Shown here: piece after piece, positions 31,561 to 42,565 of the stretch
Position numbering within the stretch: the stretch's first letter is position 1
Layout: each line of letters opens with the position of its first letter
Origin: Platanthera guangdongensis
Taxonomy: Eukaryota > Streptophyta > Magnoliopsida > Asparagales > Orchidaceae
Reading direction: 5' to 3'
Assembly: GCA_039583875.1 (NCBI GenBank)
Contig: CM077161.1
Location: forward strand, 58,905,885 to 58,969,884
Length of the DNA: 64,000 nucleotides
Translations under genes and position numbers: made by a program
Notes under the pieces: generated by a model
Database searches by the model: none
Told to the model about the DNA's origin: nothing
What the model saw: the letters and a program-made list of their open reading frames with translations, nothing else

Positions 31561-34500
31561 GTGCGGCTTCTTCTGCTTCCGGGTTCTATGACTACCTCCG
31601 CCTCTTCTAGGCCGTCTGCCTCTGTGGCCACGACGTCAGGTAGTGCCCACGTCGTTACCCAAGGTAAATGGCTGATTGACTCCGGTGCCACCAATCATAT
31701 GACGGGCAATCCCCATTGCTTCTCCCGTCTTGAGACCCATGACCGCTTACCCCCAGTTCGTGTGGCGGATGGTTCCCCGTCCCCGGTTCATGGGACGGGC
31801 ATGGTTCAACTCACTCCCTCGCTTTGCTTGGAGGATACCCTCTATGTCCCGAAGTTCCCGTGCAATTTGTTATCAGTTACTAGTTTATGCCGGCAACTTC
31901 AGTGCTCTGTTTTATTCACTCCCACTACTTGTTCTTTTCAGGACCCGAGGACCCAGCGGACGATTGCTACTGGGACTGAGAGCGGCGGCCTCTACTTCCT
32001 CGATGATGTTTCCGCTCTTTCTGCCTACTCCTCCTCCACTGATCTCCTTCAGTGGCATCTTCGTCTTGGACATCCTCCTCCTCGGCTTATTCGTCAGCTT
32101 CTGCCCCACTTACCTCCTACCAGTTCTCCGCTCAACTGTGATGCCTGTCAGCTTGGCAAACATCATCGCTCCTCCTTCCCTCCGAAGCAAGGCCGTGGCT
32201 CCTCTCGCATTTTTGAGCTTATTCATTCTGATGTATGGGGTCCTGCTCCTACCCTTACTGTTGGTCGGGGCAGTTCCTATTTTGTTACTTTTATCGATGA
32301 TTTTACTCGCTGTACCTGGGTGTATCTCTTAAAAGATCGCTCTGAACTATTTTCTGTTTGGCAATCTTTTTACTATATGATTAAGACTCAATTTGCTATT
32401 TCCATTAAAATTTTACGTTCTGATAATGCAAAGGAGTATCTAAATCATGAGTTCTCCACGTTCTTTCACGAACATGGCCTCCTTCATCAAACCTCTTGTG
32501 TTTACACCTCCCAACAGAATGGGGTGGCGGAGCGTAAAAACCGTCACCTGCTTGATGTTGCGCGTACTCTCATGACGCAGATGCACGTCCCTCGCTCCTA
32601 CTGGGGCTACGCTGTGCTCCTCGCTTGCTATCTCATTAATCGCCTTCCCTCCACGGTCCTACACGGGAAGACTCCCTTCTCCCTTCTCTACCCCCACCAA
32701 GACCCTTTTCCTCTTCCTCTCCGTGTCTTTGGCTGTACGGCCTTCGTTCACGCTCCCTCCGCTACCCGCGACAAGCTTTCCCCCCGTTCCACCAAGTGTG
32801 TCTTTTTGGGGTACTCTACCACTCAAAAAGGCTATTGCTGCTTTGATCCCCTTCTCCGCAAGCAGTTTGTCTCCGCCGATGTGACCTTTTTTGAAAATGC
32901 TTCCTATTTCTCTCCTTCCTCTTCTCTTCCTTCTCTTCCTTCTGATCTCTCCGTTCCTTCCACACCTCTCGACGTTTTCCCACCTTCGTCTCCTCCTCCA
33001 CTCACTCCTTCCCAGTCCGTCTCCCCACTCACCCCTCCACCCTCCTCTCCGCTGCCGTCTCTCTCTAGTCCCGGGCCAGCCTTCTCCGCCACGGACGCTC
33101 CGGTCGCTGACGCTCCCGTCGCCGCCGCTCCCGATGATCTGGATGTTCCCATTGCCCTTCGCAAAGGGGTGCGGGCGTGTACTCAACACCCGCTCACGGC
33201 TGTTGTTTCTTATGATCAGCTTTCTCCTTCTCGCAGGTGTTTTGCCTTGGCTATCTCTGCCACTTCTACTCCCCGTACCTACCAGGAGGCTCTCGCTCTC
33301 CCTCATTGGAAGTCTGCCATGGATGAGGAGATGGCTGCTCTTACTGAACGGGGTACCTGGACCCTGGTTCCTCCTCCTGTGGGCACTGATGTGGTTGGCT
33401 GTCGGTGGGTCTTTGTTGTGAAGTTTCGCCCCGACGGCACTGTGGATCGCTACAAAGCCCGGCTGGTGGCCAAGGGCTTTACTCAGACTTATGGCGTTGA
33501 TTACTTCGATACCTTCTCTCTGGTTGCTCGCCTCAGCACCATCCGGGTTCTCTTTTCTGTGGCTGTTAACCGGGCTTGGGCTGTTTCTCAGCTGGATGTG
33601 AAGAATGCCTTTCTCTATGGCGATCTTCAGGAGGACGTCTATATGGAGCAACCTCCTGGGTATGTTGCTCAGGGGGAGACACGTGTCTGTCATTTGAAGA
33701 AGGCCATTTATGGCCTCAAGCAGAGCCCTCGGGCATGGTTCGAAAAGTTCAGTGGTATTGTGGCAACCATCGGTTTTCAAAGGAGTTCGGCCGATCACTC
33801 CTTATTCATTCGCAAAACGGCCTCGGGACTGGTGGTTTTGGCCGTATATGTGGATGATATTCTCCTTACTGGTGATGACCGAGATGGGGTGGACTTGACG
33901 AAGAAGCACCTCCGCCAGCACTTGGTCACGAAGGATATGGGCTCCCCAAAATACTTTTTGGGGATAGAGATCTCTCGGAAACCTGACTCCTTGGTCCTCT
34001 CTCAACGGAAGTATGCCCTTGATCTTCTTCGAGAAGCAGGCTTGACAGGTGCCAAACCAGCTCATCTTCCCATGGCTGTTGGAGAAGACAAGACGTGGAC
34101 GGATGAATCGCCTCCTCTATCTGATGTGACACGGTACAGACGTTTGGTAGGCAAACTCATCTATCTCACGGTGACTAGACCCGACATCGCCTACGCTGTA
34201 GGAAAGGTCAGTCAGTTTATGCAAGCTCCCAGGGAGTGTCATCTTCAGTCCGCCCTGAAGATTTTAGAGTATATCAAAGCAGCACCGGGCAGAGGGTTAC
34301 TCTTCCAGAAGAATGGCCATCTGAGAGTTGAGGCCTACTCAGACTCAAGTTATGCGGATGACAAAGGCGATCGTAAATCCACGTCAGGTTTCTGTACCTT
34401 TGTTGGAGGTAACCTCGTGAGTTGGAAAAGCAAGAAACAGTCGGTTGTGTCCAGATCCAGTGCCGAAGCAGAATACCGGAGTATGGCGTCAACTACGTGT

Positions 34501-34803
34501 GAGTTAAAATGGTTGCGGGCTCTCATGCTTGACCTGGGCGAGGTATATGATTGTCCTCTCCCTATGTTCTGTGACAACAAGGCCGCTATACACATATCCA
34601 GAAATCCGGTCTTCCATGAGAGAACGAAGCATATAGAGGTTGACTGTCACTTCATTCGGGAGGAGATTTTGAAGAAACAGATTTGTACTCCTTTTGTCAC
34701 CTCTGACAAGGAGTTGGCCGATATCTTCACCAAGCCGGTTTCTACTTCCTTCTTCCGCATTTGTGACAAGCTGGGCATGATTGATATCTATGCTCCAGCT
34801 TGA
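31561..34803 (+). CDS. Pol polyprotein of element K (protease-integrase-RT-RNase H, no gag)
   Basis: The open frame has 1080 codons. The first Met is at 31561, and a Met at residue 10 (MTTSAS, 31588) is a likelier start if this is translated directly. The domains in order are: protease with Asp40 in WLIDSGATNHMTG; GAG-pre-integrase zinc block about 165-205 (QWHLRLGHP, CDACQLGK); integrase core with Asp224 (HSDVWGP), Asp288 (LRSDNAKEY) and Glu324 (GVAERKNRHL), giving the D-35-E spacing; reverse transcriptase about 587-830 with YVDD at 763-766; RNase H to about 1065 (YSDSSYADDKGDRKSTSG, RSSAEAEYRSM, RTKHIEVDCHFIREEI). Copia polyproteins are usually 1300-1450 residues; the missing part is gag. 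All catalytic residues I can check are present. It could work in trans if another copy supplies gag. Confidence 0.93.
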   Translation: MRLLLLPGSMTTSASSRPSASVATTSGSAHVVTQGKWLIDSGATNHMTGNPHCFSRLETHDRLPPVRVADGSPSPVHGTGMVQLTPSLCLEDTLYVPKFPCNLLSVTSLCRQLQCSVLFTPTTCSFQDPRTQRTIATGTESGGLYFLDDVSALSAYSSSTDLLQWHLRLGHPPPRLIRQLLPHLPPTSSPLNCDACQLGKHHRSSFPPKQGRGSSRIFELIHSDVWGPAPTLTVGRGSSYFVTFIDDFTRCTWVYLLKDRSELFSVWQSFYYMIKTQFAISIKILRSDNAKEYLNHEFSTFFHEHGLLHQTSCVYTSQQNGVAERKNRHLLDVARTLMTQMHVPRSYWGYAVLLACYLINRLPSTVLHGKTPFSLLYPHQDPFPLPLRVFGCTAFVHAPSATRDKLSPRSTKCVFLGYSTTQKGYCCFDPLLRKQFVSADVTFFENASYFSPSSSLPSLPSDLSVPSTPLDVFPPSSPPPLTPSQSVSPLTPPPSSPLPSLSSPGPAFSATDAPVADAPVAAAPDDLDVPIALRKGVRACTQHPLTAVVSYDQLSPSRRCFALAISATSTPRTYQEALALPHWKSAMDEEMAALTERGTWTLVPPPVGTDVVGCRWVFVVKFRPDGTVDRYKARLVAKGFTQTYGVDYFDTFSLVARLSTIRVLFSVAVNRAWAVSQLDVKNAFLYGDLQEDVYMEQPPGYVAQGETRVCHLKKAIYGLKQSPRAWFEKFSGIVATIGFQRSSADHSLFIRKTASGLVVLAVYVDDILLTGDDRDGVDLTKKHLRQHLVTKDMGSPKYFLGIEISRKPDSLVLSQRKYALDLLREAGLTGAKPAHLPMAVGEDKTWTDESPPLSDVTRYRRLVGKLIYLTVTRPDIAYAVGKVSQFMQAPRECHLQSALKILEYIKAAPGRGLLFQKNGHLRVEAYSDSSYADDKGDRKSTSGFCTFVGGNLVSWKSKKQSVVSRSSAEAEYRSMASTTCELKWLRALMLDLGEVYDCPLPMFCDNKAAIHISRNPVFHERTKHIEVDCHFIREEILKKQICTPFVTSDKELADIFTKPVSTSFFRICDKLGMIDIYAPA

Positions 34804-34810
34804 GGGGGAG
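34804..34810 (+). other. Polypurine tract of element K
   Basis: GAGGGGGAG overlaps the end of the pol stop codon context and ends at the first base of the 3' LTR. Confidence 0.8.
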
Positions 34811-35191
34811 TGTTGAAGTATTAGACCGGGCGGCTTAGCGGTCTGATCCAGCGGTTTGTTGACCGAGCGGCTTAGCGGTCTGTTCCAGCGGTTTGTAGAC
34901 CGGGCGGTCTGGCGGTCTCTCTCTACGGCTTGTTCTATCCTGCTGGTGTTGCCGAGCGGTTATCCCATCTGTCTAACCGCGCGGCCTGATCGGTCTCCAT
35001 TATTCTAGCCGCTCAGCCTGTAAATGTTTAGTCCCACATTGTTTGTAGACTCTCTTTCTTATCTCCTCCATTCTATATAAGGGAGGCCATACCTTTGTAA
35101 ATGATATCTTTTTTGGATAATAAACTTTTCATTATTCAAAAGTTTACTCGCTTGTTCTCGTCTTTTCTCTTCTTGTCTCTACTTTCTAACA
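34811..35191 (+). repeat. 3' LTR of element K
   Basis: It is 381 bases long and, by eye, identical to the 5' LTR except for one extra G in GACCGGGCGGCTTAG near its start. Confidence 0.95.
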
Positions 35192-35196
35192 TTCTT

Positions 35197-35851
35197 CTTC
35201 TTGATCAGTTTCTCTCTGGGCCAAGAATGAATTCCTTTTTCTGTGTTGTCTGAATCACTGTCTGTCTTCTTGTTGTGTATCACTGTATTACTGACTCTTT
35301 CTGTATGTCTCTTCAGACATTCAAATTCCTTGGCCTTGATGGCGGAAGAGAAACATTCCCGAGAGTGGAGATGCATTGGGAATTGATCTTTAATTAATCC
35401 AACTGTAACTGTTCGTTTGAACGGCTATATTCACTGAGAATATTGACTGTAATTAATCCTCAATAAATTCTGCCAACTGTTACTGATTCCACAGAAATCA
35501 TCGACCTGAACTTTCGTCGAGTTCATCGATCGTCGACCTGAGTTCGACGTTCGTCGAACTCAGCTGGATTCGTAGAGCTGAATATCTTGTCTGCGTTCGT
35601 CGACCGGAGCTAGCAGTTCGTTGCGCTCAGTTTCTATGTCGTCAAGCTGAGAAACTAACTTACTGATTTCGTCAAGCTGAGCAAGTGCTGTCCACCAATC
35701 GTCGACCTGAGTTCGACGTTCATCGAACTGCGTTCGACGATCGTCGAGTTGATTCTCTGACTTTGTCTAAACTGCATTTCTTGGACTTCTTTTCTGCAAT
35801 ACTGGAAAGTTCTTCTGAATGGCCAACCCTGGGAAAAGTCCTATGACCCAT
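35197..35851 (-). repeat. LTR N, part 2, with TCGTCGAC palindrome array
   Basis: This is the second half of the LTR split by K. From 35490 to 35760 it has CGTCGACCTGAG, TTCGACGTTCGTCGAA and related self-complementary words. It follows the same plan as the other LTRs here, but with a different core sequence. The exact right end is uncertain (35850 or a few bases later). Confidence 0.6.
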
Positions 35852-35856
35852 GACTA

Positions 35857-36198
35857 TACATGTTGGGTCAATCTAATATTCCTAATAGTTTCCTTTACCC
35901 AAATCAGAACTAGGGTTCCAATAGACTGCACACCTCCACCTGGTTGAGTGTGAGCGGGATCTCTAAGATTATTATAGAACTCTCGAGTGAGGACCGAGGA
36001 GAATGGAGCGCCAGAAGAGATCACAGAAAGCATGCCCGCATTCTCCAAGTATTCATAAATATGAGTGTATCGATCATCGATATCGATGATCATGGGCACG
36101 CTCATTGTGGCCTCATCTATAGCGGGGAAGGTCGATACAGGCACTCAAAAGCATTTTGAGAAACTACGGCGAGGAAGTTGGGAGCTTGATGAAGACAT
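35857..36198 (-). pseudogene. Element F: downstream-ORF remnant, N-terminal part
   Basis: The ATG at 36198 opens MSSSSSQLPRRSFSKCF, a stop follows, and the same frame goes on with PVSTFPAIDEATMSVPMI, ENAGMLSVISSGAPF, TREFYNNLRDPAH and LVLIWVKETIRNIRL up to the insertion of N. A Ser-rich start and an EFYxN block also mark the downstream ORF of element I (FSSTSLLSS, LEFYSNA), so I take it as the same kind of ORF from another family. No function can be stated. Confidence 0.5.
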
Positions 36199-36890
36199 AA
36201 CCTAAAAAGAAAACACGAAATTCTTCAATCACAAAAGGGGGGCAGAACAATCGACTTCTGGAAGGTACCACGGTGCGGTAATCTGTTACTGCCGCGCTGT
36301 AGCGTGACGGACTGCAACCCGTCTTCCTTTGCTGGATTTTTCCCAAAACTCCATTTTTTATTTTTTATTTTTTACTCAAAAACGGGTAGAGTAGGTAGAT
36401 CTAAGCATCGGGCAAATTAGATTGGTAAAAACAAATGAGATCCATGAAGGAAACTCACAAATCAAACATGAAAAGTAATTGAGATCTCCCCGGCTTAGAT
36501 TCCAAGTCCGGATCTCACAAAAATTCAAGCTTTATGAAACTTTTTCCTGTAAAAATGCTCAAAGAAGCAAGATCCAAGCTTATACAAGGGAGATCCGTTA
36601 AAATGATCATGATTCCTGGAGGAAATTTGCATATCACACATGAAACTATTAGCGAAACCGCCACCGATTGCGTACAAAATGACGTGAAATCAACTAGAAA
36701 ATACAAAGAAACGATTAGGAGAGGAAGTCGCCTTCAGCTATAGGCAGAAGCACCAGAAAGCCTTAGGCGGAATTAGATCTGAACTCTAGAGAGCAGGCAA
36801 GCGAAAGTGAGGAACAAGATCTGTTCGCAGGTTATATATATCCTAGAGCTACCACGGGCAGTAACTATACCGCCGGCAGTAGCACTGTTT
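36199..36890 (-). promoter_or_regulatory. Putative promoter and leader of the F downstream ORF
   Basis: Reading on the minus strand there is a short array of TACCG/CGGTA-type palindromes (about 36885-36845), a TATA-like TATATATAA (36841-36832), then about 630 bases without a gene, and then the ATG at 36198. The base run just before the ATG ends TTTTCTTTTTAG, like a splice acceptor, so a leader intron is possible. A second pair of similar palindromes is at 36255-36320. Function is inferred. Confidence 0.35.
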
Positions 36891-38918
36891 TTCGTGCCAT
36901 TTCCTGATTATCAGCCCTATTATTTTCATGACTTTGATAATATAAACATCAACACAAGACTCACTGTGGTGTGTCACACAATAGCGGGGGTGTAGGTGTG
37001 TTGTCATTAGGATTGCTAACCTGTAATTCACGTCTTGTCCTTAACCGGGAAGGGGTTCCAGTGGGTCCGTGTGTGATGCTTGGGGGAAAGAGTGCTAGGT
37101 TGAGTGGGTTCTTGTGTGGGCATATAGGATTGACACCCCACCCTATGGCACTTGTGCAGCTCCTCATGCCCATCTGTCACTGAGTACGGGGCTAGAGTAA
37201 TGACACATTGCTTGGGTCAAGTGTGTTCTGAGCATTCTCATGGGTTCTCCATCATAGCACGAACGTTATTTCATGCCTCATAGTATTAAGTTCATGCATA
37301 ATACTCTATCATACGGTCCTACTTCATTTGCATTTGTTTTTTAGGTTCGTTTGCTTGATTTGTTATTTATTTCATGTATTTTTGTCAAATCTTTAAACAA
37401 AAACAAAAACAAAAAACTATAAACCCAAAAATAAAAAAAAACTTTGGATTGCTCATTTTTAGGACACACATGGCTAAAACTTAGAGCATAATGCTTATGT
37501 ATAATGTTTGAGTTAAACTTGTTAATCCCTGTGAACATTGTCTACATTTGTCATGATGTGTCGAATCTAGAGGCGTTTAGCAACTGAGTGCCCGTAGATA
37601 TGTTAGTGTTCGTCGAATATGCCTCTAGGTATGAGTGAGGCTTTAGATATCGGAATGACATCACACTATTCACACATCCCTAGATGGAGCACTCTTATAG
37701 AAAGTATATGCTTACATGCTATAACTTGTAATATTGTGTCTACCACGTTAGGAATAACTTGAAAAATCAATGTCATAATACATATCGTTTTAAAAAAGGG
37801 TAGAACTTTGGGCAAAATCAATAGTGGTCAAGTCCTGTGTATATAAGTTAAAGTGTATCTATCTATATGGGTAGATCTCGATTGATTTGGGGATCTTGAA
37901 CCATTAAATGTAAACTTTGATAGCCCAATGCGACTAAATAAAAATGGACGCTATCAAGCCTTGTGTTAAGGATACCCCCCAAACACTACTCACTCCTCCT
38001 GATAAGTCTTTATGAGCATTGTGAGAATGAGCATCTTGGTCCAAAAAATCATTTCGATCTTATGCACGGACAAGAATCTTAAGCTTAATGCCCCTAATTG
38101 TAGCCTTTGTATAACATGGATAGCACCGTGACGTGATTTTTCACCTTATTTCTCCCGCGATAGCATTTTTTGAGAAATACATGTAATGGATGTTAATTCT
38201 ACTTGGTGTTTGTCTTCTGATGCTACACGCTCACACATCATTGCTCTATCTAAAGCTTCAATGCATATGAATTGGACTGACATGGCATTATATATCTATA
38301 CCACGTACATTCTTACACACGATTTCTATTCATGACTTGTACAATGTTCCTCTGCATTACTTCTAGAACTCTTATAGCATCGTCCTCTACATCGGTATGT
38401 GCTTAGTCTACTAGTGTTGTCCAATCTTTTGTAACTCTGAACGGTTATTTTAAATAAAACTATTTCTATGTTTTCACTCATCCATGTGACCTCTATGCTT
38501 CATATTTTCTGATTTCATGCTTGGTCACCCCTATTATTTTTTGCCTCTCGCTTCACTTTCTCTAAACTGCATTATTTACTGTCTTTCTCATGCTCATTAT
38601 ATATTGCATTTCGTGTCTCTCATGCATGTGTGTGTGTTTTTCTGGTCTGGCCCATCCCCTTTCAATAATATCAAAGGGGGAGAATTGATGGTGCATGAGT
38701 CATGGGTAAGTGTAGAGCACATGTTGGCGGAGCTTCATTCAATGTGTGCATGTAGATAGGGGGAGCATGTAGAACACATATATAGGGGGAGCGAGTGTAG
38801 GGGGAGATATATAGAACCTGAAACCTAAACTTTCAAGCCTATCTCTTATATACATTGTATCATGCACTTCCTTACAATATCTCATGAGTGGGACTTGATA
38901 TTATCAAAAGGGGAGATA
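36891..38918 (+). other. Non-coding 3' region of element G with repeated purine tracts
   Basis: There is no gene in about 2 kb. The right end has several purine tracts on the plus strand: AAAGGGGGAGAATTG (about 38673-38687), AGGGGGAGCATG (about 38758-38769), two more at 38784-38808, and AAAAGGGGAGATAG (38907-38919). Repeated tracts before the 3' LTR are typical of Sireviruses, so this is taken as the 3' untranslated part of a plus-strand element. Its coding part is not in the window, and the join with F is near 36890-36950. Confidence 0.5.
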
Positions 38919-40235
38919 GTTGGAGCTGACGGTTCACATATCCTTAGTTTGATAATATCAACTCTCAGGTTGTATTTGATTAAATCTTGTGTTTAGTAGA
39001 GTGTGTAGGTTTACAGGTCCAAAAAATATAAGGAGCTCTCCTAAGGAACCTACTGCCGAGCGGTAGCAGCTAACACCGAGCAGTAGCCTGAATTAGTTGG
39101 ACAAAGCGCTCGGGAAATTACCACGCAACGCTAGTCCTATCGCCCGTGTTAGCTCGATGAACCTCCGGCGGCGTTAGCTCTGTTTTCACCCGCCCGCCTT
39201 GAGAAACACCCCAAAAAGCTCCGTTTGGAGAAGCCACCTCCCCCCTCCGATTCAAACACTCCGTTTCCACCCGCCGGATCAATCTGCCACCGCCGAACCG
39301 AACTAAGCCTTAATATACCAGTCTCTCGGGAACCTACCGCGCAGGCACTAGCTTTCTACCGCACCGTGCTAGACCATTAAACGCTCGTTACCAGAGGCAT
39401 TGGGAGCGTCGAGAGCATTGAGACGGAGGCATCAAGAGCATCGTGACAGAACTACCGTCAGGCGCTAGCTTAGTACCGTGCCGCGGTAACATACTCAATG
39501 CATGTTAAGCCAGAGGCACTGAGAGCGTTGAGTCAAAGACGTCGAGAGTGTCGAGACAGACCTACCGTGTGGCGTTATCTACGTACCACGCGGCGCTAGC
39601 ATTATAAAAAGGAAAATATTCATTTTTGAATATTGTTCCAGATTTGGAGGACAGCTGTCAGAATTACCGTTGGGCACTATCTACCTACCGTGTCGCGCTA
39701 TCTTTGAAAAAGGAAAACAATATTCGTTTTGAATATTTGTCCAAATTTGGAGGACAGCTGTCACATCAAGCGCGTGAACCTACCACTGGGTGCTAGCCTT
39801 ACCGCCTGCAGTAGCCTATTTTCACAAAGACGTATATAAAGGAGCCTCGTTTTCTATGTTCATACCCAAGATGAAAAGAGACAGAGATCCACGAATCCTA
39901 AATTTTGGCCACCTCTCTTGTGGTCCGATCTACCGTCTCCATCGAAGGAAGAGAAGACTTCCTCCCTCCCGTTCTCACACGAATAAATTCGGCAAGCCTA
40001 GAACTACAAAGCCTATGAAGAGTTGATCGGTTGCAAGCCCAGGAAGATCTCTAGCACCAATCACGGATCGCTCAACGGAGGAGTCATATTGAGGGAGATT
40101 TGAACTTTAATCTCTTTATATTCTTGTGTATTTTTTCTCTTCTTTGTATTAATTATGGTGAAGGAAATCGACTGTGGAAGGTCGTCGGAATCTAGGGTAC
40201 GATTCTGTGAGAAATCAGCCCGGGGAAGGGACATC
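38919..40235 (+). repeat. 3' LTR of element G
   Basis: It starts near TTGGAGCTGACGG right after a purine tract. From 39050 to 39800 it has an array of TACCG...GCG(C/T)TAGC and GAGAGCGTCGAG words. A TATA box (TATATAAA, 39833-39840) follows the array, and then a leader. The order is array, TATA, leader, the same plan as the minus-strand LTRs. The right end is uncertain and is probably lost. Confidence 0.55.
39833..39840 (+). promoter_or_regulatory. TATA box of element G LTR
   Basis: GACGTATATAAAGGAGCC stands just after the palindrome array, a strong core-promoter match on the plus strand. Confidence 0.65.
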
Positions 40236-40743
40236 TAGATCAGGTGATATAGTGGGGTTCTAAGACCCTTCCTTGCTTGGAGGTGAAGAGATGGCTCGAA
40301 GACCATTCTTGGAGGGAAAGGGAGAGAGCCAACCAGTCCTATAGCTCAAACCCTTCCTTGAGCTTACACCTCAGATCCCTCGGGATCTTACTACTCAAAG
40401 TGAAGAACACTTTTATAGCTCAGAATGTTTCCAGTCCTACCTCAGATCCACTCCAGGACCCTACCTTAGATCCACCCTAGGACCCTATAACTCAGAGTTC
40501 ACAAACTCCTACAACTTCGGGATCCAATGGATCTCCTACCTCAAAGTAAGCCCACTCCTATAGCTCAACCTTTATAAATTAGGCTTACAACTCAGATCTC
40601 CAGAGAGATCCTACAGATTTGAATAAGGGTTTTGGTGAAATGACTCCAGATAAAATTCCTTGAGTCCTCTTCCTTGACTGTGTTGTATAAAGACTTTCTT
40701 CTTTACAGCAACAAGAAAATAAATCTTCATAGTTGAATCAGCT
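40236..40743 (-). repeat. LTR L, part 1
   Basis: This is a Sirevirus-type LTR leader in minus orientation, recognised from TCCTACCTCAGATC and CTTATAACTCAGAG-like words shared with 3840-3990 and 51400-51500. It is interrupted by element H (duplication CAGCT) and resumes at 48109. The left end is not clear. Confidence 0.55.
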
Positions 40744-42513
40744 TGTTAACCCCGAAGTCGGCGATCCTTCCTAAGGTAGCCAGCTCGCTAGTCGCAGCCT
40801 ACTTCGGGTTTTTCCCGGAGGTCGCGACGTCATAGGATGGGCGGACAAGCTTCTCTGTCCGCTCAAGCCGCATGGCTTGGGCAGTCTCAGTGGTCTGACT
40901 GCCCAGGCCGCATAGGGTTCCCTTGGTCGGCAGGGGTCGCGGACTGCTTCTTCAGTCCAACCCTGCAGGCCACGCACCTTGTTCAGCTAACCGCTCCAAG
41001 CTCCACATCAACAAGTGCCGACCAACTTCGGCAAACTCGGGTACTTGTCCACCCAGACTGCCGCATCTTCAAAAGACCTGCCTCAAGGCCGCCCACCATC
41101 AATAGTGGCGACAACTCCAACTCGTCGTCTATCAAGAGTAGCAACCTATTTTCAATCCGCCAGTCAAGAGTGGCGACCTGCCCCCAGGCCGCTAGCTAGG
41201 AAACACCTGGTTCCACTTCACCAGCATGCGCGACCTGCCAGGTCGCCAATCCCAGGCCGCCCAACAGGGGCGGCAAGCCGTTCCATTCAACAGGCGGCGG
41301 TCTTCAGCAGTAGGGGTGACCTGCTTAGTTAGTCTGCCAGGTCGACCATGTTATCCACTCGCAAGTTTTGCGGACTCCATCTCAGTCCACCCAAGAGCCT
41401 GGACTTGCTCCGGCTCTCCGCACAACACAGTACTGCCTATTTGACGCTGGCTAGGCGGACTCGATCCTCAGTTCGACTTTTCCAATCCACCTACATTGGT
41501 CAGCCCCAGCTCTAGCCCTTCAACAGTTGGCGATCTATTCCTTTTCCAGCAGCAGAGGCAGACTCGTTGTGTAGTCCCTTAGCCCGCACAATTTTGGCGC
41601 GGGCTCGATCAGCACGGGTCAGGAACAGACTTCTCTCAGTCTGTCAGCAGCAGGGGCGGATTACTCTCAGTCCGCCAACAGCAGAAGAACCAGGTCCAAA
41701 AGGCAGTCCCAGACCGCGCGGCCTGTTGCGGACTCTATGGACTCGGCGGACTCCGTTCTTTACTCGCACAAGTTACCGTCTCACCGGGGGTAACGTCACC
41801 AAAAGCAGTTACTTCCTCGATCCTATAAATAGACCCACATACATCTCATTTGAGGCAAGCTCATGCTCTTGCTCTCACTCATGCTCGCGCTCAAAGACAC
41901 CCGACAGTAAGCTCAAGCCATCAACCCGGGTGGACTCCATTTCTCAATCTGCGCCCCCTCTTCTTATAACTATGTGGCCTACCGGTCTTAGTACTCAGTC
42001 AGCGTGGCCTCCTTTCTGGCACTTTCCTTCCTTAGCTGCCAGCTTCCCCCATTGTACCCCTTTAATTTGCTTTCCATGTAAAGGTGTAACAAGCTCTAAT
42101 ACTCAATATTAATCAAACGAAAGCTAGTTGCAAGAGTGACATTTAAGCAGCGGCGGGCAAAGTCTGTTATTACCGCTGCTAGTGGCCCCTTTTCTTCTTC
42201 TCAGCTCAACTCAACTCTCTCGGCATCAACCTGCACGCACAACCGTCAAAGTAACTGTCTACTTGACAACTCCTGATCAACCTTCCCTACCATCTCTGCA
42301 CTCGGATCAACATCCTTCTCTCCACTATCCCCGCAACTCTTGAACAAGCGTTTGCTCCACTCTTGAGCACTCAGAAGCCTTCTCCTCTCAATCCCCGCAG
42401 TCGTCAACCTCTTCTCCTCATCACCTTTCCTGTGATACTGAACACACTGTGTTAGCTGCTTGTTCCCGCAACAACAACTCTCCACTCTCCCCTTCAGTTT
42501 TCGCATATCAACA
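40744..42513 (+). repeat. 5' LTR of element H
   Basis: It is 1770 bases long and GC-rich for this window. It has many inverted words such as GCGACCTGCCAGGTCGC (41229-41245) and GCGGACTCC...CAGTCCGCC. The frames on both strands (for example 40837-41199, 41567-42112) are repeat effects. The sequence after it (GTTCACACGCAACC) is not the initiator-Met primer site. I could not assign the tRNA. Confidence 0.85.
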
Positions 42514-42565
42514 GTTCACACGCAACCTTCAGATTCGATCAGACGGTGAACACCAACAGGTAGCC

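Larger units (their letters stand above)
30522..35191 (+). mobile_element. Element K: recent Ty1/copia element lacking gag
   Basis: This plus-strand element of 4.67 kb has LTRs of 380 and 381 bases that differ, by eye, by a single G. It has an initiator-Met primer site, one open frame of 1080 codons for protease, integrase, reverse transcriptase and RNase H, and a polypurine tract. The space for gag (30915-31560) holds a GC-rich repeated leader with no gag or zinc knuckle. The near-identical LTRs show recent movement, so gag must have come from another element. It is not of the Sirevirus type. Confidence 0.92.

Noticed and set aside
31730..34595. ORFs in other frames and on the minus strand across element K (for example 33798-32659 minus, 379 codons; 31730-32332 plus)
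   Set aside because: They overlap the real pol frame, have composition of shifted frames (long Arg/Gly or Leu/Ser runs) and contain no domain.
35483..35770. MicroRNA precursor in the TCGTCGAC array
   Set aside because: The inverted words are short and many, with no single stable arm pair. It is the same kind of LTR array as elsewhere in the window.
36534..38759. Short ORFs in 36.5-38.8 kb (36534-36743, 36971-37183, 38517-38759)
   Set aside because: They are 60-80 codons, have no domain and lie in the non-coding tail of element G or the leader of F.
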